DNA of 64,000 nucleotides, from the NCBI RefSeq assembly GCF_022965805.1, contig NC_133115.1, positions 31,673,321 through 31,737,320 on the forward strand, given 5' to 3'. The position numbers were made by a program, and so were the translations under genes. This DNA is from Primulina eburnea (Eukaryota; Streptophyta; Magnoliopsida; Lamiales; Gesneriaceae). Each line of letters begins with the position of its first letter. The stretch's first letter is position 1. The notes under the pieces were generated by a model. That model worked only from the letters and a program-made list of their open reading frames with translations. It had not been told where the DNA came from and ran no database searches. Below, one piece after another: positions 45,455 to 58,275 of this stretch.

Positions 45455-48177
45455 ATGACGAAGCAGCGAGCAAATTGGTCTCCGTACGACAACAATGGAG
45501 GGTGAGTTAAATCCTTGTTCAATTTATGGAGAAACCCTTTGATTTCAATGCTAATGTTGTGTGTATCTTGACTGCTTTGTACAGGACGTGTGTTGCGATT
45601 GCCGGCGCTGATTACTGCGTGATTGCGGCCGATACTCGAATGTCCACTGGCTACAATATTCTTACACGCGATTACTCCAAAATTATCCAGCTGTGAGTAT
45701 AGTTTACTGTTTATTTAATTGTTTGAGGCTTTGGTTGTTTTTACTGAGAAGTTATGATAGAAGTTCGTAGTAAAAAGATCTGATTTTTACTTTTATATAA
45801 GAATTTTGTGCTCTATTGGATCCGTTTGTTAGAAGGTTTTTTTAGTCTTGATTATGAAGCTTATTATTATTATTATTATTATTATTTGACTGCGAAGCTT
45901 ATTTGGTGAAGTTAATTTTACTGAATTATTTTGTTTACAAGATGTCTTAGGCCGGGTTTGAAGATATATTAATAGCTAAACAGTAAGAAAATGTTAATTC
46001 TGTGCTACAAAGAATTCTGATGAAGCACACTGGGCACAGTCTAGTTTTTTTTTGTTTTGTTTAACTAGACTAGATACTAATTATGCACATATGCTTACTG
46101 TTTGTTCTTTTTAAAGACATGGAAAATACTCTTCGCGGGGCTTTCTATTTGTTTCCTGTATGAAACCATATTAATTAAGAGCTGAGAGCGTAATGTGGTG
46201 CAAGGGACTCAACGCAAGGTGAATGTTGCGATTTACCGAATTGATATCCCTAAGTGTGGATGATTTGCTGTAATCTAAATATTTGAAGAAAATTTTATTG
46301 AGTGAATAAATTATTTTTACCTAGCATTATGTCTCGGATTTATAATCTCAACATTTTTGATTCATTTAAATGGCGTCTGAAGCCTTAACAGCGCATCATG
46401 TAGACTGGGCTTCATGGTTGAAGCACGTGATTTATTGGAGGACCGGACCTGAGGCTCAGCCCTTTATTGATAGAGCTTGTGGGCTTTTAATGACTGTATA
46501 AACATGATGATTTAACATTCAATGTACCAACTAGGCAAGTACTAGCCATTTAATCTCTGTTTAATTCCATTATCATGGAGCCTTCACAAGGAGATTCCAT
46601 GATGGAATAATTGTTCCTCACCTAAATGAGGAGAGTGTTTCTTTTACTTTATACTTTAGTAGGATATCATATATAACTTTCTCATATTTATCAATACATG
46701 GTGATGACAATGCATACATTTCGTTTTTTTTCCTCATTGATGCTCGCAAAGTTGTTTGTATTTTACTTCTCCTGTGAAGTTTTGTTTTGGTTTCTTACCA
46801 TGTAGGGCAGACAAATCTTTGATGGCCTCTTCTGGCTTTCAAGCAGATGTCAGAGCTCTGCAAAAGGTCTTGGAAGCTAGACACCTGGTGAGTTATTGAA
46901 TTGTTTTGTATGTTTAACATTTGAATTTATTGTTAATTCCTGGAAAACGTGTTGAGGTACATTTACGAGTAATAAACTGGGTAATGACAAAGCACGACAA
47001 TCTCTGGCCATCTCCCAAAGAGGGCAAAAGTTTGTGTCTTAACTATGGGGGTATGGTGAGATGTTATGCATGGTTGGAGAAGTAAATTTGAACTTTCTTA
47101 AGATGAGTTTGATGTCATTTAACAGAATGTTTGGACAGATATCTTTGAACTAATGTTTGTTTGGATTCATTCACATAATCTGATAATCTTTATTTGACTA
47201 ATAGATCTATCAGCACCAACATAACAAGCAAATGAGCTGCCCTGCAATGGCTCAGTTGCTCTCTAATACCCTGTACTACAAACGTTTCTTCCCATACTAT
47301 GCTTTCAATGTCTTGGGTGGCCTTGACCATGAAGGTTAGTCTTAATCTTATTTCAATTTTGGGTCATTATCTCAATCATTATACTGGTTCAATGTCCATT
47401 TCTTCTGATCTTCCTGAAACCCTGAAGGTAAGGGCTGTGTCTTTACGTATGATGCTGTTGGATCTTACGAAAGGGTCGGATACAGTTCCCAAGGTTCTGG
47501 TTCTACCCTTATAACACCATTTCTGGACAACCAACTGAAGTCTCCCAGTCCTCTTTTGTTACCAGCAAAGGTGTGATTTTGATAACAGTCTCTTTCAGCA
47601 TTCTTATGTACCTTTTTTTTCTTTATCTTCAAAATAAAAACCACATGGTTACTACAGGATGCGGTTACTCCCCTTTCAGAGTCCGAAGCCATTGACTTGG
47701 TGAAAACTTGTTTTGCATCAGCAACAGAGAGGGACATATATACGGTAGGCTTGTTTCCATTGCTCTGTCACTGGTATGCTTTGTAAATAGGATCAATGAG
47801 TGAATTTTACTGCACATTCTTTATTCATCAATAATACAAACAGTGAATCAAATTTAGACGACCCAGTAAACAAATTAATTTGTCAGGGATAGAAAGTTAC
47901 TTCGATGCTTGGAAGGTGGTTGGAAGTGGCTTTTCTGTTATCATGTGAATCTATTTGCCAATTTTAGTAGGGATTATCAATTCTTTTCTGGACTATGAGC
48001 TTCATGATAAAGGATTTCCAATGTTCATTTGTTATCAACATACTACAAACGAGGATTAACATTCCCCCCCGCTCTTCTGAACTTGCTAATGTGGTGTTGC
48101 AGGGAGACAAGCTGGAAATAGTCATTTTAAATGCTGCAGGCATACGGCGTGAATATTTGGAACTCAGGAAAGATTAA
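45455..48177 (+). CDS. PBF1: 20S proteasome subunit beta type-1 (beta-6)
   Basis: PBF1 is the non-catalytic beta-6 subunit of the 20S proteasome core ring in cytosol and nucleus. Seven exons: 45455-45501, 45585-45692, 46806-46887, 47205-47334, 47428-47570, 47658-47744 and 48103-48177, all GT-AG, giving 672 nt and 223 residues, the same length as Arabidopsis PBF1. Key stretches are [20 protein letters not shown] near residues 15-34, [43 protein letters not shown] and the C-terminal [18 protein letters not shown]. There is no propeptide ending in a processed catalytic threonine, as expected for beta-6. Frame and active fold are intact. Intron 2 is large (1.1 kb) and holds a (TTA)n run near 45858-45888. 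No proteasome-related neighbours are present. Confidence 0.97.
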
Positions 48178-48548
48178 GGCCAGATTTCTGTTACTGGCGT
48201 CCAACCTGAAACGGGAGGTTGAAAATGCTTGGGATGCCCTCACTTGAGGAGGGTGGTCATTGCTTACGCTTTCTTGCATTCTGTATGTTCTTCTTGCCTC
48301 AATGAATTGGGCCTTTAATGAAACTGTTGCTGTATTTGCATTAGTTTGTGGTTGAACTTTTAATCCGAGGTACATGTGATAACTGCTGATCGGCACCCAC
48401 ATTCTTATTGGAAATTTGTACTGAACTATTTACAACGAGTCCTGCGCAACATGATCTTGACTTATCTGTTATCCTGAAAAAATTTGGTTTGTTGATTTTA
48501 TTTGCGCCATGAACTTGAAAATCCGTTTCATTTGGCTTTCGCTAGGTC
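48178..48548. other. 3' flank of PBF1
   Basis: Presumed 3' untranslated region and downstream DNA; no further gene. Confidence 0.6.
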
Positions 48549-48968
48549 ACTTAGGTTCCGTTTGAACAAGTACTTCAAAAACATTTTTAATGTATTATAA
48601 TTGAAAATTTTAAAGTATGTGTTTGGAAAAGATTTTTGTAAAACGTTTTTGAAAAAATATTTTTAAAAAGTGTTTTCCAAGTATATTAAAAAACAATTGA
48701 GATGTATTTTTTGATATTTTTAGAATATAAAAACGTCAGTTACACGAGATTTAAAGGATTTTTTATAGAATATTTTGTTTTTAAAAATATTTATCCAAAT
48801 ACATTTTCAGTTTTCAATCTAAAAACATTTTTATATAGAATAGTTTTCTAAGCTATTTATTTTAAAAAAAAAACTTTTAAAACATTTTATATTTTTTTGT
48901 AAAAAATATTTTTATGACTTACAAAGCTTGAATTTTTTTGGAAAAATAGAAAAGTTTATTGGCCAGTG
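48549..48968. repeat. Dispersed MITE-like repeat, copy 2
   Basis: Homologous to 830-1165. Starts near GTTTGAACAAGTACTTCAAA and ends near the TTTTGTAAAAAATATTTTTA block. Internal AAAACGTTTTTGAAAAAATA is shared. Confidence 0.5.
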
Positions 48969-49640
48969 ATCGTGGTCCCGATTCTGGATGGAAGGGAACC
49001 CAAACATCCATTTAGAGTGACAACTTATGTGTCCATCACAAAGGGCCAATAGTTTCTATAACAATTTTATGGGAAAATCCTTATTTAATCATGTTTTGGC
49101 TTATTATAAATTTTTGATTTAGTTCCTAGTGAACTAAAATATTTTTTTTAAGATTTTTACCCAATTTAGTTCAAATTCCCATTTTGTTCATGATTTTGTT
49201 TTTTATTTATCTTTTTCAGCTCATCATATTTCCGTAAAATTAATTAAACATCATAATTTTTGACCAAAATGTCGTCAGATCGTGTTTGTCGGATTTTACA
49301 GAAAATTTCACACAGCTTAACCACGCAGTCGCAATCGACAGTTTCTGTCATATATTCCTTCAACAATATCTTGCACAATATTGTTTTGTTTCTTATCTTA
49401 AAACATAAAATAATATATTTAATTTGAAATAAGCATAACAAGAGGGCAAAAATCTGATGATTTTATTAAGATATATTAAATATAATTACATTAGTAATTT
49501 CATGCAGAAGAGGAGATAACTTGTTTAGTTACTAATTGTAGCTGAAAATACAACGTATAAACTTAAAGAAAATAATAAAATATTTATTTGAAATAAAATT
49601 GAAGACGATGATCGACGCTCTCAACTTCTTTTTGCCTTGA

Positions 49641-49648
49641 TATTTATA
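49641..49648 (-). promoter_or_regulatory. TATA-like box in pararetroviral remnant
   Basis: On the minus strand this reads TATAAATA, in a stretch (TTCTATAAATATCAAGGC) that sits where a pararetroviral transcript promoter would lie, with an AATAAA about 70 bases downstream. It is consistent with the intergenic promoter region of a caulimovirid but is not decisive. Confidence 0.35.
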
Positions 49649-50499
49649 GAAGTCTCTTTCAGATTTGAAATTCGGACTTAAGACTTGTAGATAATTTTTT
49701 GCATTATTGGCTGACAATATCTTGTAGTGGGCGGTCATGTCTTCCACTAGTTAGTGGTCTTGACTTTTTTGGTGGTTGAGTCAATTATCACATGTTTATT
49801 TTTTTCATTATATTTAACAAGAAAGACCCGAAACTTGACTTTGTCTATATCAGTGATACAAACTCATAATCTTCATGTTCTTTTGGTAGATATGTCATCT
49901 TCACTTAGGTTGGCAACAAAGGGTGTTTCATCTGTAAGAGGACTTTTGATAGATTTCTGAGCATTGATCTCTGGCCTCTTGAGCTTTGATAAAATAGAAA
50001 GTCTTGTGTGAGCCTTTCCCATCCGATTTTGGCGCTGCATTGAAAAAGTAGATCTATAGAATGTCTCAACTGAACAAATAGACATTACTTTGCCGATGTT
50101 TCATATACAACTTCCTAGATCCATCTTGATAGTAAAGATATTTCCAAAAAACTTGGTGATGTGGTATAAGATCGAGATAAGAGCCTCAAAGTCATACTAT
50201 AGCTTTGACATATTTGGGATGATCATGAGATTTCATCCAAAGTCTTGGATATTTTCATGATACATCCACCATTCCAATAGCCAGATTAATTTTTCTATGA
50301 TTTTCAACTTCTCCCAAGTTTTCCGATATATTTGAAATGGATAAATTGTAAACTTGTTAGTATCAACCTTACATTTATCCTTATCAGTTTGAGATCTGAT
50401 GTTGATCTTTTCCTCTTCATTATACGAAGTGGATGATTGACTTGATGACTCGAGATAAGGATACAGAGTCTCAAATTTGTCTCAGGCCGACTCATATAA

Positions 50500-51580
50500 A
50501 AATGATTCCGACTTAACATTTGTGTTATGGGTACTTGAATCTCTTGCTCAAAGTATATAGCCATGTACTCTAAATTCTCCTTTTTGAGAAGCTAAATGGT
50601 TTCTTAATAGCCTGGAGAATAGAGTTTTGCAATACAGACAACAACTGAGTGTAAGCCTATAAACAACATGTAATTCGAGCAGAGACAATATTTTTATCAA
50701 CCTTTTTGTAGCCTACCTGCAACTTCTTGATTTATGGCAAGCTTTTTGAACTCGTTTTGAAATATTTTAAGGTGTTCTCTAAAAATCTTAAATGCCTCTG
50801 TATTTTTATGAAGACATCAAATTAGCTCTGACCATCTCTAGTTAGAAAATTTGCAATAAATATTTTCATGAGATTTAATCATAACAACAACAAAAATATA
50901 ATTTCGATATATAACTTGTCATGTTAATAATCTAGCATTCTCGATTCAATTTTATTTTTCAAAAAAACTTTAACATATGTATTATCAACTTTCAAAGTAA
51001 ATTTCTTATCAAGTAAAAACAATGTATATTTTTTTTAAAAGATATTTTTTTATGCTGCAGAGCCATATAATAATGATACTGACTTAGAACTTGTGCTAGG
51101 ATACTTGAATCCCTTGCTCCATATATAGAGTCATGTAGTCTAAACACTTCTTCATGAGAAGCTAATGGTTTCTCAATAGTTAGAGGAAAGACTTTTACAA
51201 TGCAGACAACAACTGAGTGTAAGCCTGTAAACATCTTGTAATTCGATCAAGGCCAATATTCTTATCAACTTTTTGTAGCCTACCTTCAACTTCTGGATTT
51301 AGGGCAAATTTGTTGAACTCGTTTTGCAGTATTTTAAGGTGTTCTCTAAAAATCTTATAAACCTCGGGATTTTCATGAGGACATCATCATCGCTGCCAAT
51401 CTCTTGTTAGAAAATTTGCAAGAATATTTTCATAAGATTTAATCATAACAATATCATAAATATAATTTTGATATAAAGCTTGCCATCTTAATAAGATAGC
51501 CTTATCATATTTAGATTCAATTTTATTTTTCAAGAAAGTTTTAACCCGTGAATTATCAACTTTCAAAGTTAATTTTCTTA
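50500..51580. repeat. Diverged tandem duplication inside the pararetroviral remnant
   Basis: A unit of about 560 bp occurs twice head to tail, at roughly 50500-50990 and 51065-51580. Shared strings include AAGGTGTTCTCTAAAAATCT, TTTTTGTAGCCTACCT and ACAACTGAGTGTAAGCCT. Identity is moderate with many indels, so the duplication is old. Confidence 0.75.
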
Positions 51581-54339
51581 GCAAGTAAAAATAATGGATA
51601 TTTTTCAAAAGATATTTTTACAGCATATAATTCATTTTCGTTGATTTGTCATCATATGACCTCTGCGTTTGATAATAGTCCACTCCACTATCTGTGTGGT
51701 TATTCTCTTTTTGGTATGAGCTTCGTAAGAACTGATGTACACCAATGATCAATGGACTCTGTATATAATATCATATTATCTTCATCTTGAGAAATAACTA
51801 TTTTTTGAAGATTTTTTCAAATATGTTTCAATTGGCTAAGTCCATGAGTGTGTTATTCTATTCACATGAATATTGCATCTTTATTCAATAATGGACTGCA
51901 CACTTTTTTTGGTTTGCTAGATTTTGATGAATATTTTAGATAAGTAAACTACTCATAAGAAACTTTGAAATTGTCTTGTCTTCGAGTATTTTTTTAGAAA
52001 TTCTGGACCTTTTCCCCCAACGTGTTTTTGTAAAATTATTCCCGATTAATCTATTTGTACTCCATGAAATTCATTTTTTGTTGTAGCGATGAAAGTCTTT
52101 TTTTTCACATAAGACTAGTCATCCATGTTTACAAATTTAGAGAAAATGTCTAAATGTTTAGCGTGTTCAATTATATTTTTATATGTAATTAAAATATCAT
52201 CAATATAAACAAACATAAAATCAAGATAATATTTAAATAGAATATCCATCTTTCTATGAGCTATCTGGGGATGCATTAGTCAATATAATTGGTAATAATT
52301 CTCAAATGTAATGACCTTGTGGTGTGGAAAAACTATGAATTTCTTGTTTTGTTTCTTCATTGGAAGATATTATAATCTAGACTTACAATCAAAGTATGTT
52401 TGTTAATACTTCATAATCTTTTGTAAAGATCCCAAATGAATCATTATGTCAGTTTTCCTTTAAGAAAAAGACTCTTCTAGCCAACATATCTGGATTGCCG
52501 GAGATGTAATCCCTTATTAGCATTTCTCTCCAGGGATTTGGCATTTGGTGAAGAAAAGTTGCATTGTTGTGCTTTCTTTGACTCCGGAATTCTATCTATA
52601 TTTAGTTAATAACATAATGTATCATCTACCAAACAAATGTCATCTAATTCAATATTATATAGAGCTTGAGTATATTTTTTTCTTCTCTATATCTTAACTG
52701 TTGAAAAAATCCACTTATAAAAATTGTGCCTTAAATAAAGTGGTCATTCTTCCGACTATCTCACGAAGATTTGTCAATATGGGACTAACTTTTTAGTTTA
52801 TGTCAAAGTCATGTCCCAAGCGATTTTAACTGACCTTATAACTTCTCTTTCTAAAAGTTTAATGAATCATTTTTTATTGAGATAAATTATTCCTATTTCG
52901 ATTTTCATAGCCGATCCCAATAATCTATGAGATCTTCTTTATTTTAAGTCCAGTACATAAAGGTTAATCATAACCTTATAAAGATGTATTGATTCTAAAA
53001 CAATCTTTCCATAAGGTATCTGGTGCAAAAGAATTTGATTTCTTCTTGAAACATTGAGATTTCTCTTATGTTTGTGTCATGAGATCCCACAATTTCTTCT
53101 CTTGGTGGTTTTGGGGAAATGTTTTAGTCATAACTAGGGATGATCACCTCCGGTTGTGTTTATTTTCAGATCTAAAACATTGAGATTTGCAAAATATTAT
53201 CCAAAGTCTTGAAGATCATTGAGACCAACCATTTCTATGGTTTTCATCAAGTTATTTATTTCATGGGACATTTTTTTTTATATATAAAAATGATAATTTT
53301 TTCTTCATTGGTTAGAATTTTTTGCTCCACATTGGATTTCTCCTTTTTGATGTAATAATGGTTTTGTACCAAAGCATGATGATAACATTTCTCCAATTTT
53401 TTTACTATAACTGGGTTGTCATAGGTTTTGGATTTTTGTTTGAATATCCTTAAATGTTTCAAGAATTTCTTCTTGTCTTTCTATGATTTTTTCAATTTTT
53501 TGTGGTACATATTATAAATTTTTTTCTTAATTTTTTATTATGTTTTATATTTTTCTAAGATCTCTTTGGAGGAATCCGGAACTATTTATAAGAATATAAT
53601 ATTTTGAATCATATTTTCCCTTAGTAATATGATTTGTTCCTAATTATTTATATATCTAATCTTAATTAGATCTCTTTATTTTAAATATTCCAAAACACTT
53701 GATGTGGGGACCCGGACGCTAATCATGTTCTTAATCATCATTGGGACTAATTAATCAATATAAAACATGGTCTAATTTTTTTTTTTTTTTTTAAATGTGG
53801 AAGGTAATGGAATCAAACTCCTATACATATCAGTATAAAAGTTCAAATCTGATAAAATATACAATCATACATACTCAGGTTCAACAACTACTATCAAGTG
53901 TTTAACCTTATCTCTAATCCAAGTCCGAAGCCTCCACTCTAATCATGATCTCTCTTCATCTTCTTGACCCTGATCCAGCCCCACCTGTTGTCATGCACAC
54001 ATACAAAGCAAGACAACAGCCGGATAACTCCGGTGAGAAATACATCCCAGTATAAACAATGTAAACATGCAATTATATAAAACCTATACAAAAGCATATA
54101 TCAGTTCATGTAGCAATTCAACAAACATGAATGATATAAAACTGTAAATCAACATGTCATATCAGACTCAACTCAACCGACGCGTTATCCCAGACTCGAC
54201 TCACTGACGCGTCGTCTCAGACTCGACTCATTTCTATTCTAGGGATCCCGATGTCTGAATAATGATAAATATATACTGAATCTCAGTCGCTAGGAATGAA
54301 TCAATCCCTAAACGGCATCGATATAATTCATATATCCAA

Positions 54340-54600
54340 TATCTGGGCGAATCAGCCGCAGAATTGACGAATCAGTCAAGAATTAAGCGAATCAGCTATA
54401 GTGTAGACGAATCAGTCAAGATATAGCGAATTAGCTATAATTAGGCGAATCAGCCAATAAATAGACGAATCAGTCTATAACCAAACGAATCAGCCGGTGA
54501 CTAGGCGAATCAGCCTATGACTCAACGACTCAGTAGTCAATACATGCATTTCGTATCTAAGCAAATCAGTCGATGACTAGCGAATCAGCAGTCATTACAT
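54340..54600. repeat. GCGAATCAGC short-period tandem array in the LTR
   Basis: At least twelve copies of CGAATCAGC or CGAATCAGT recur every 17-22 bases with variable linkers (for example TATAGTGTAGA). It is a degenerate minisatellite. Confidence 0.9.
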
Positions 54601-55348
54601 GCAGTAGCTGTAACTCAATAGACTACATATCTCAATCTTATCATATATATCAGCTATAAATCAATAGACTACAATCCTAAGTCTCATCAATTGCAAATAT
54701 GAATGCAATAATTGAAAGTATGTGATTTAGGGAAACTCGAGTCAAACCTCACTCGAGTTGTGCAATCCCAACTCAACATTAATTTATACCTTTCTTTCTG
54801 ATACTCTGGCTCTGTCGAAGTCTCGAACCTCAAGCCTGTCAATACTCAATCTGACAAGAACAATATCGATGAGTATAATATCAATACACCACTCGAATTA
54901 AATCTGTCCTGCTCAATACTCAATCTAATTCACTATCGATGGCATAACGGTATAATATCAATATACCCAACAATACCATATCAATCAGATATTAATTCTA
55001 ATATCTCATAATCGATAACAAGTCAATTCTGATATCAAATCAACTCCGAAATTCATAACAATTTCATATGGTATCTATTTCTCAATCCGGTTTCGATTAT
55101 ACGATGTCTAACATGACGAGAACATCATATATGAATCATATCAGATTCTGACAATACCATGATTTCAAATCATATCAAAACGTAGTAAAACTTACGTCCA
55201 GTTGTAGCCTACGTCGTTAGGAACACAGTACCGCAGTCGGATTCAAAATCGGATAGACGGATTTCTCACAAAAGGCGTAAGGATTTTTCACTCTTTTCCA
55301 GAAACCCTTTCTCGATTTCTTTCCGTCTGAATTCTTAAAATGAATTGC

Positions 55349-55409
<61 letters not shown>
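55349..55409. repeat. (AT)n microsatellite
   Basis: About 30 uninterrupted AT units inside the solo LTR. Confidence 0.97.
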
Positions 55410-55412
<3 letters not shown>

Positions 55413-55440
55413 CGCGCATGCAACAAGGCAAGTGGCACAT

Positions 55441-55812
55441 CCTTCCTGCGACACGCCTCGCGCTCGGGCGGTAATAAATTTCCGCCCGGGCGCGAGCTCG
55501 GCGCTCGGGCGGTCTAAATCTGCCGCCCGGGCGCGGGGCGCTCTGTCTCCCTGCACTACTCGATGGCGCTCGGGCGTCCTTCCTGCGACACGCCTCGCGC
55601 TCGGGCGGTAATAAATTTCCGCCCAGGCGCGAGCTCGGCGCTCGGGCGGTCTAAATCTGCCGCCCGGGCGCGGGGCGCTCTGTCTCCCTGCACTACTCGA
55701 TGGCGCTCGGGCGGTCAAAAACTACCGCCCGGGCGCCAAGCTTTCTGCCCGAAGCCTCTTTTATTGAACATTGGCGCTCGGGCGGTTAAAAACTACCGCT
55801 CGGGCGCCAATA
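55441..55812. repeat. GC-rich 137-bp tandem repeat with hairpins
   Basis: A 137-bp unit beginning CCTTCCTGCGACACGCC occurs twice (55441-55577 and 55578-55714) with one visible difference. Each unit holds two hairpins of the form GCTCGGGCGG, loop, CCGCCCGGGC. Two further hairpins follow at about 55703-55738 and 55771-55810, the last with stem TTGGCGCTCGGGCGG. It is a strikingly GC-rich island in AT-rich DNA. Confidence 0.92.
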
Positions 55813-55966
55813 GTTCTGTCCAATTCTTGTATAAGTCATATACTTGGCCCCGTTCGGTCTCGGCACAATGCATCTAAAATCATATCAGTTCATCATCAAT
55901 AAATCATCTCAGATTACGTTAATCATCTCAGATTACGGTAACCAAATTCTTGGGCATTACACTTGA

Positions 55967-57706
55967 ATAAAAATTTAAATCAATAAATCTCGAACATATG
56001 TTCAGATCTGATGCCCCCTAAAATGGATAAAATTTTGGTATCACCAATATCTATAATTTTGAAAAATATCTCATTCTCATACAAGTAAGTTACACAATAA
56101 TAATATAATATATTGAAATATTTAGCCAAGGCTTTTATACCAGTTTTATGGTTTTTTTATATTTTTATAAAACAAGGTTATTTTGGGTATTTTTTTCAAG
56201 TTTTTTAGAGTGAAGAGCCAAATTGAGCATGATTTGAAAGAGTAAGGGCTAGATAGTGATAACATGGATCAAATTGGGGTTTGAGATAAACATTAGATAT
56301 CAAATTGGAGTTTTCCCACAATTTTATCATTATTATCTTTTAATTTATCATTAAAATTCTTTTCTATGTTAAGGAAACTAGTTGGGTATGCATTAATTAC
56401 ATTTTTTAGTTAGAATATGTGTTTTATTACAATTGAGTTTCGAGATCTCTTCTCAAACTTATGATTTTTGTATCAGATGCGGTGTAACATAGGATATTAA
56501 TCACAACATTTGTGTAATTAAATGAGTGAAAATAAAAAATTGAAAAACACATAGTCCAAGCCTAGGATAATCAATTTTTTTAATACATGATGCAACTATA
56601 TTTTTGTCAAGAATCACATCAAACATCTCACCGAAACTTTTGCCATAATATTTAACCTACATTATAATAATCCGCAAACAACACACTCAATTAAGAACCC
56701 GTCATTCACTCTAACTCAACTCTCAGTTAAAAATTCTTCATCTTATAAAAACACTCTTCTTTTTAAATATTTTTCAAAATAATCTTGTATATGTTAAAGT
56801 ATTTGTTTCTTTTTACTACAAATTATTTATTTGATGTTTAGAAGTAAAAAAATACAGCATACTGCAAATGTAATTTTTTTATGAGTGGTTTGTTGTGCTC
56901 AAGTACAGGGACGGATCTATGCTTGGCCCGTCCTAGGTTGTAGCATAACCCAAATTTTTTTTACAAGGAGTTATAGATATTCGAGCCAATTCTAGTTTTT
57001 TTTGGTAAATATATATATAGATTTAAACACAATCTAATTTTTTTAAAAGATATCACAGTGTAAATAACTCATAAAAGTTAATATCTAGCATACCTATTTA
57101 ACTTTTACAGTGAATAAATGTAAATTTTCGATATTTCAAAGGGAGTTTGGTGTAAATAACTCATAAAAATGATAGATTTATTTTATCAATTCTTTTATTA
57201 ATTTTGAAAGTACAGTTAAAATATATTAAAAATAGTTTTAAAATGTAAATTTTGAATCTAAGTAAAACTTGTCTTATATTACATAGGTTACATATTAATT
57301 TAAATAATATATAAATTTTGAAAAATAATATTGATTAATTTTTAATTTTTTAAAATTAACTCTCCTATTTCCAATACGCTAGGAATAATATGTTTATTTT
57401 TTAAAAACAATAATATTCCAAAGTCATTTTGCTAACTATTTTCAAATTAATATCTAATATTTGTATTAATATATTAACCTATTGTATTAATATCTCATAT
57501 TTGAAAAATGATATTGATTAAACTTTTTTTTTGAAAATTATCTCTCCTATTTCCAATACGCTAGGAACAATATGTTTTTTTTTAAAAAAAAATATTCCAA
57601 GATCATTTTGCTAACTATTTTCATATTAATATCTCAAATATAACTCAAATAAAAGTATGATATAGACTTGGTGAAACATATTGATTTATTGTATAATTAA
57701 ATTTAA
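55967..57706. other. AT-rich intergenic DNA with a transposon end
   Basis: At about 56905-56950 the string CAGGGACGGATCTATGC resembles the GGCGGAGCC-type ends at 25506 and 63290. TCTCCTATTTCCAATACGCT occurs twice (about 57361 and 57542), a local duplication of about 180 bp. No gene. Confidence 0.45.
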
Positions 57707-57883
57707 AGTATGTCTCATGTGAGACGATCTCATAGATTATTCGCGAGATGAGTCAACTCGATCTATATTTGGAGCTAAAGTAATATTTTTTAACTAGAAA
57801 TTAATATTTTTCATAGATCGGGTCAGATAAGATATTTGTTTCATAAAATTGACTTGTAAAACGGTCTCATAAGAGTTTTTGTA
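57707..57883 (-). mobile_element. GAGACGG foldback MITE, diverged copy 15
   Basis: Collinear with the family but with many substitutions (GTGAGACGATCTCATAG at left, AAAACGGTCTCATAAG at right). Confidence 0.65.
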
Positions 57884-58069
57884 TTAAATTTATATTCAAA
57901 AATAAAAAAATACTCTTAAAATAATAAATTAGTATAAATTAATTAATATTTCTATAAATTCTTAAAATTTCATAATGCCAATATTATTAATTTAGAGAGA
58001 TTTTATAAAATACTTATCTTCTTAATTTCATGTAATTTGAGCCTACAATACTAAAGGCGCCTAAAAATG

Positions 58070-58275
58070 TATGCCATCTTTTTCTCTCCATCACCAGTCT
58101 CGGGACCGAACGATGCATAACATATTTTTCTTCATTTCTCTCCATTCCTTCTTCTTTTTCTTTCTGCAACTGCAAATACATCACCTTCTCTCCTTTTCTC
58201 TCTATATTCATATGTATAGAGAGAGCTAATACACCAAAAACAACAAAGAAATTAAACACGTAGTTAAGAACAAGA
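58070..58275 (+). promoter_or_regulatory. CT-rich leader/promoter of SMO1
   Basis: Pyrimidine-rich DNA (TTTCTCTCC, CTTCTTTTTCTTTCTG, TCTCTCCTTTTCTCTCT) immediately precedes the SMO1 start codon. CT-rich 5' leaders are common for plant genes. No clear TATA box could be chosen. Confidence 0.35.

Larger units (their letters stand above)
49460..53640 (-). mobile_element. Decayed caulimovirid-like endogenous pararetrovirus
   Basis: On the minus strand this region carries remnants of a plant pararetrovirus polyprotein, a Caulimoviridae relative of old genomic copies. A reverse-transcriptase active site of the YIDD type is at 52193-52207. A FDCKS-like RT block lies upstream at about 52370-52400. 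An RNase H end with the LAxFLTR signature typical of caulimovirids, unlike gypsy or copia, is at about 51387-51608. All frames are riddled with stops and shifts, and the longest piece is 73 codons. The part at 49500-50560 would be the downstream reading frames and intergenic region, but only weak traces remain. No LTR encloses it; a solo LTR at 53703 lies just outside. It cannot encode anything functional. Borders are approximate. Confidence 0.6.
53703..55961 (-). mobile_element. 2.26-kb solo LTR with CTTGA target duplication
   Basis: On the minus strand it starts TGTAATGCCCAAGAATTTGG and ends with GGGTCCCCACA, giving TG...CA termini. CTTGA flanks both sides (53698-53702 and 55962-55966), a clean 5-bp target duplication. 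The TGTAATGCCC start is a Ty3/gypsy type. No gag, pol or second LTR is present. It contains three repeated blocks listed separately. Confidence 0.88.

Noticed and set aside
55335..55877. Alanine/arginine-rich and (IY)n proteins
   Set aside because: Translations of the (AT)n array and GC-rich tandem hairpins within a solo LTR.
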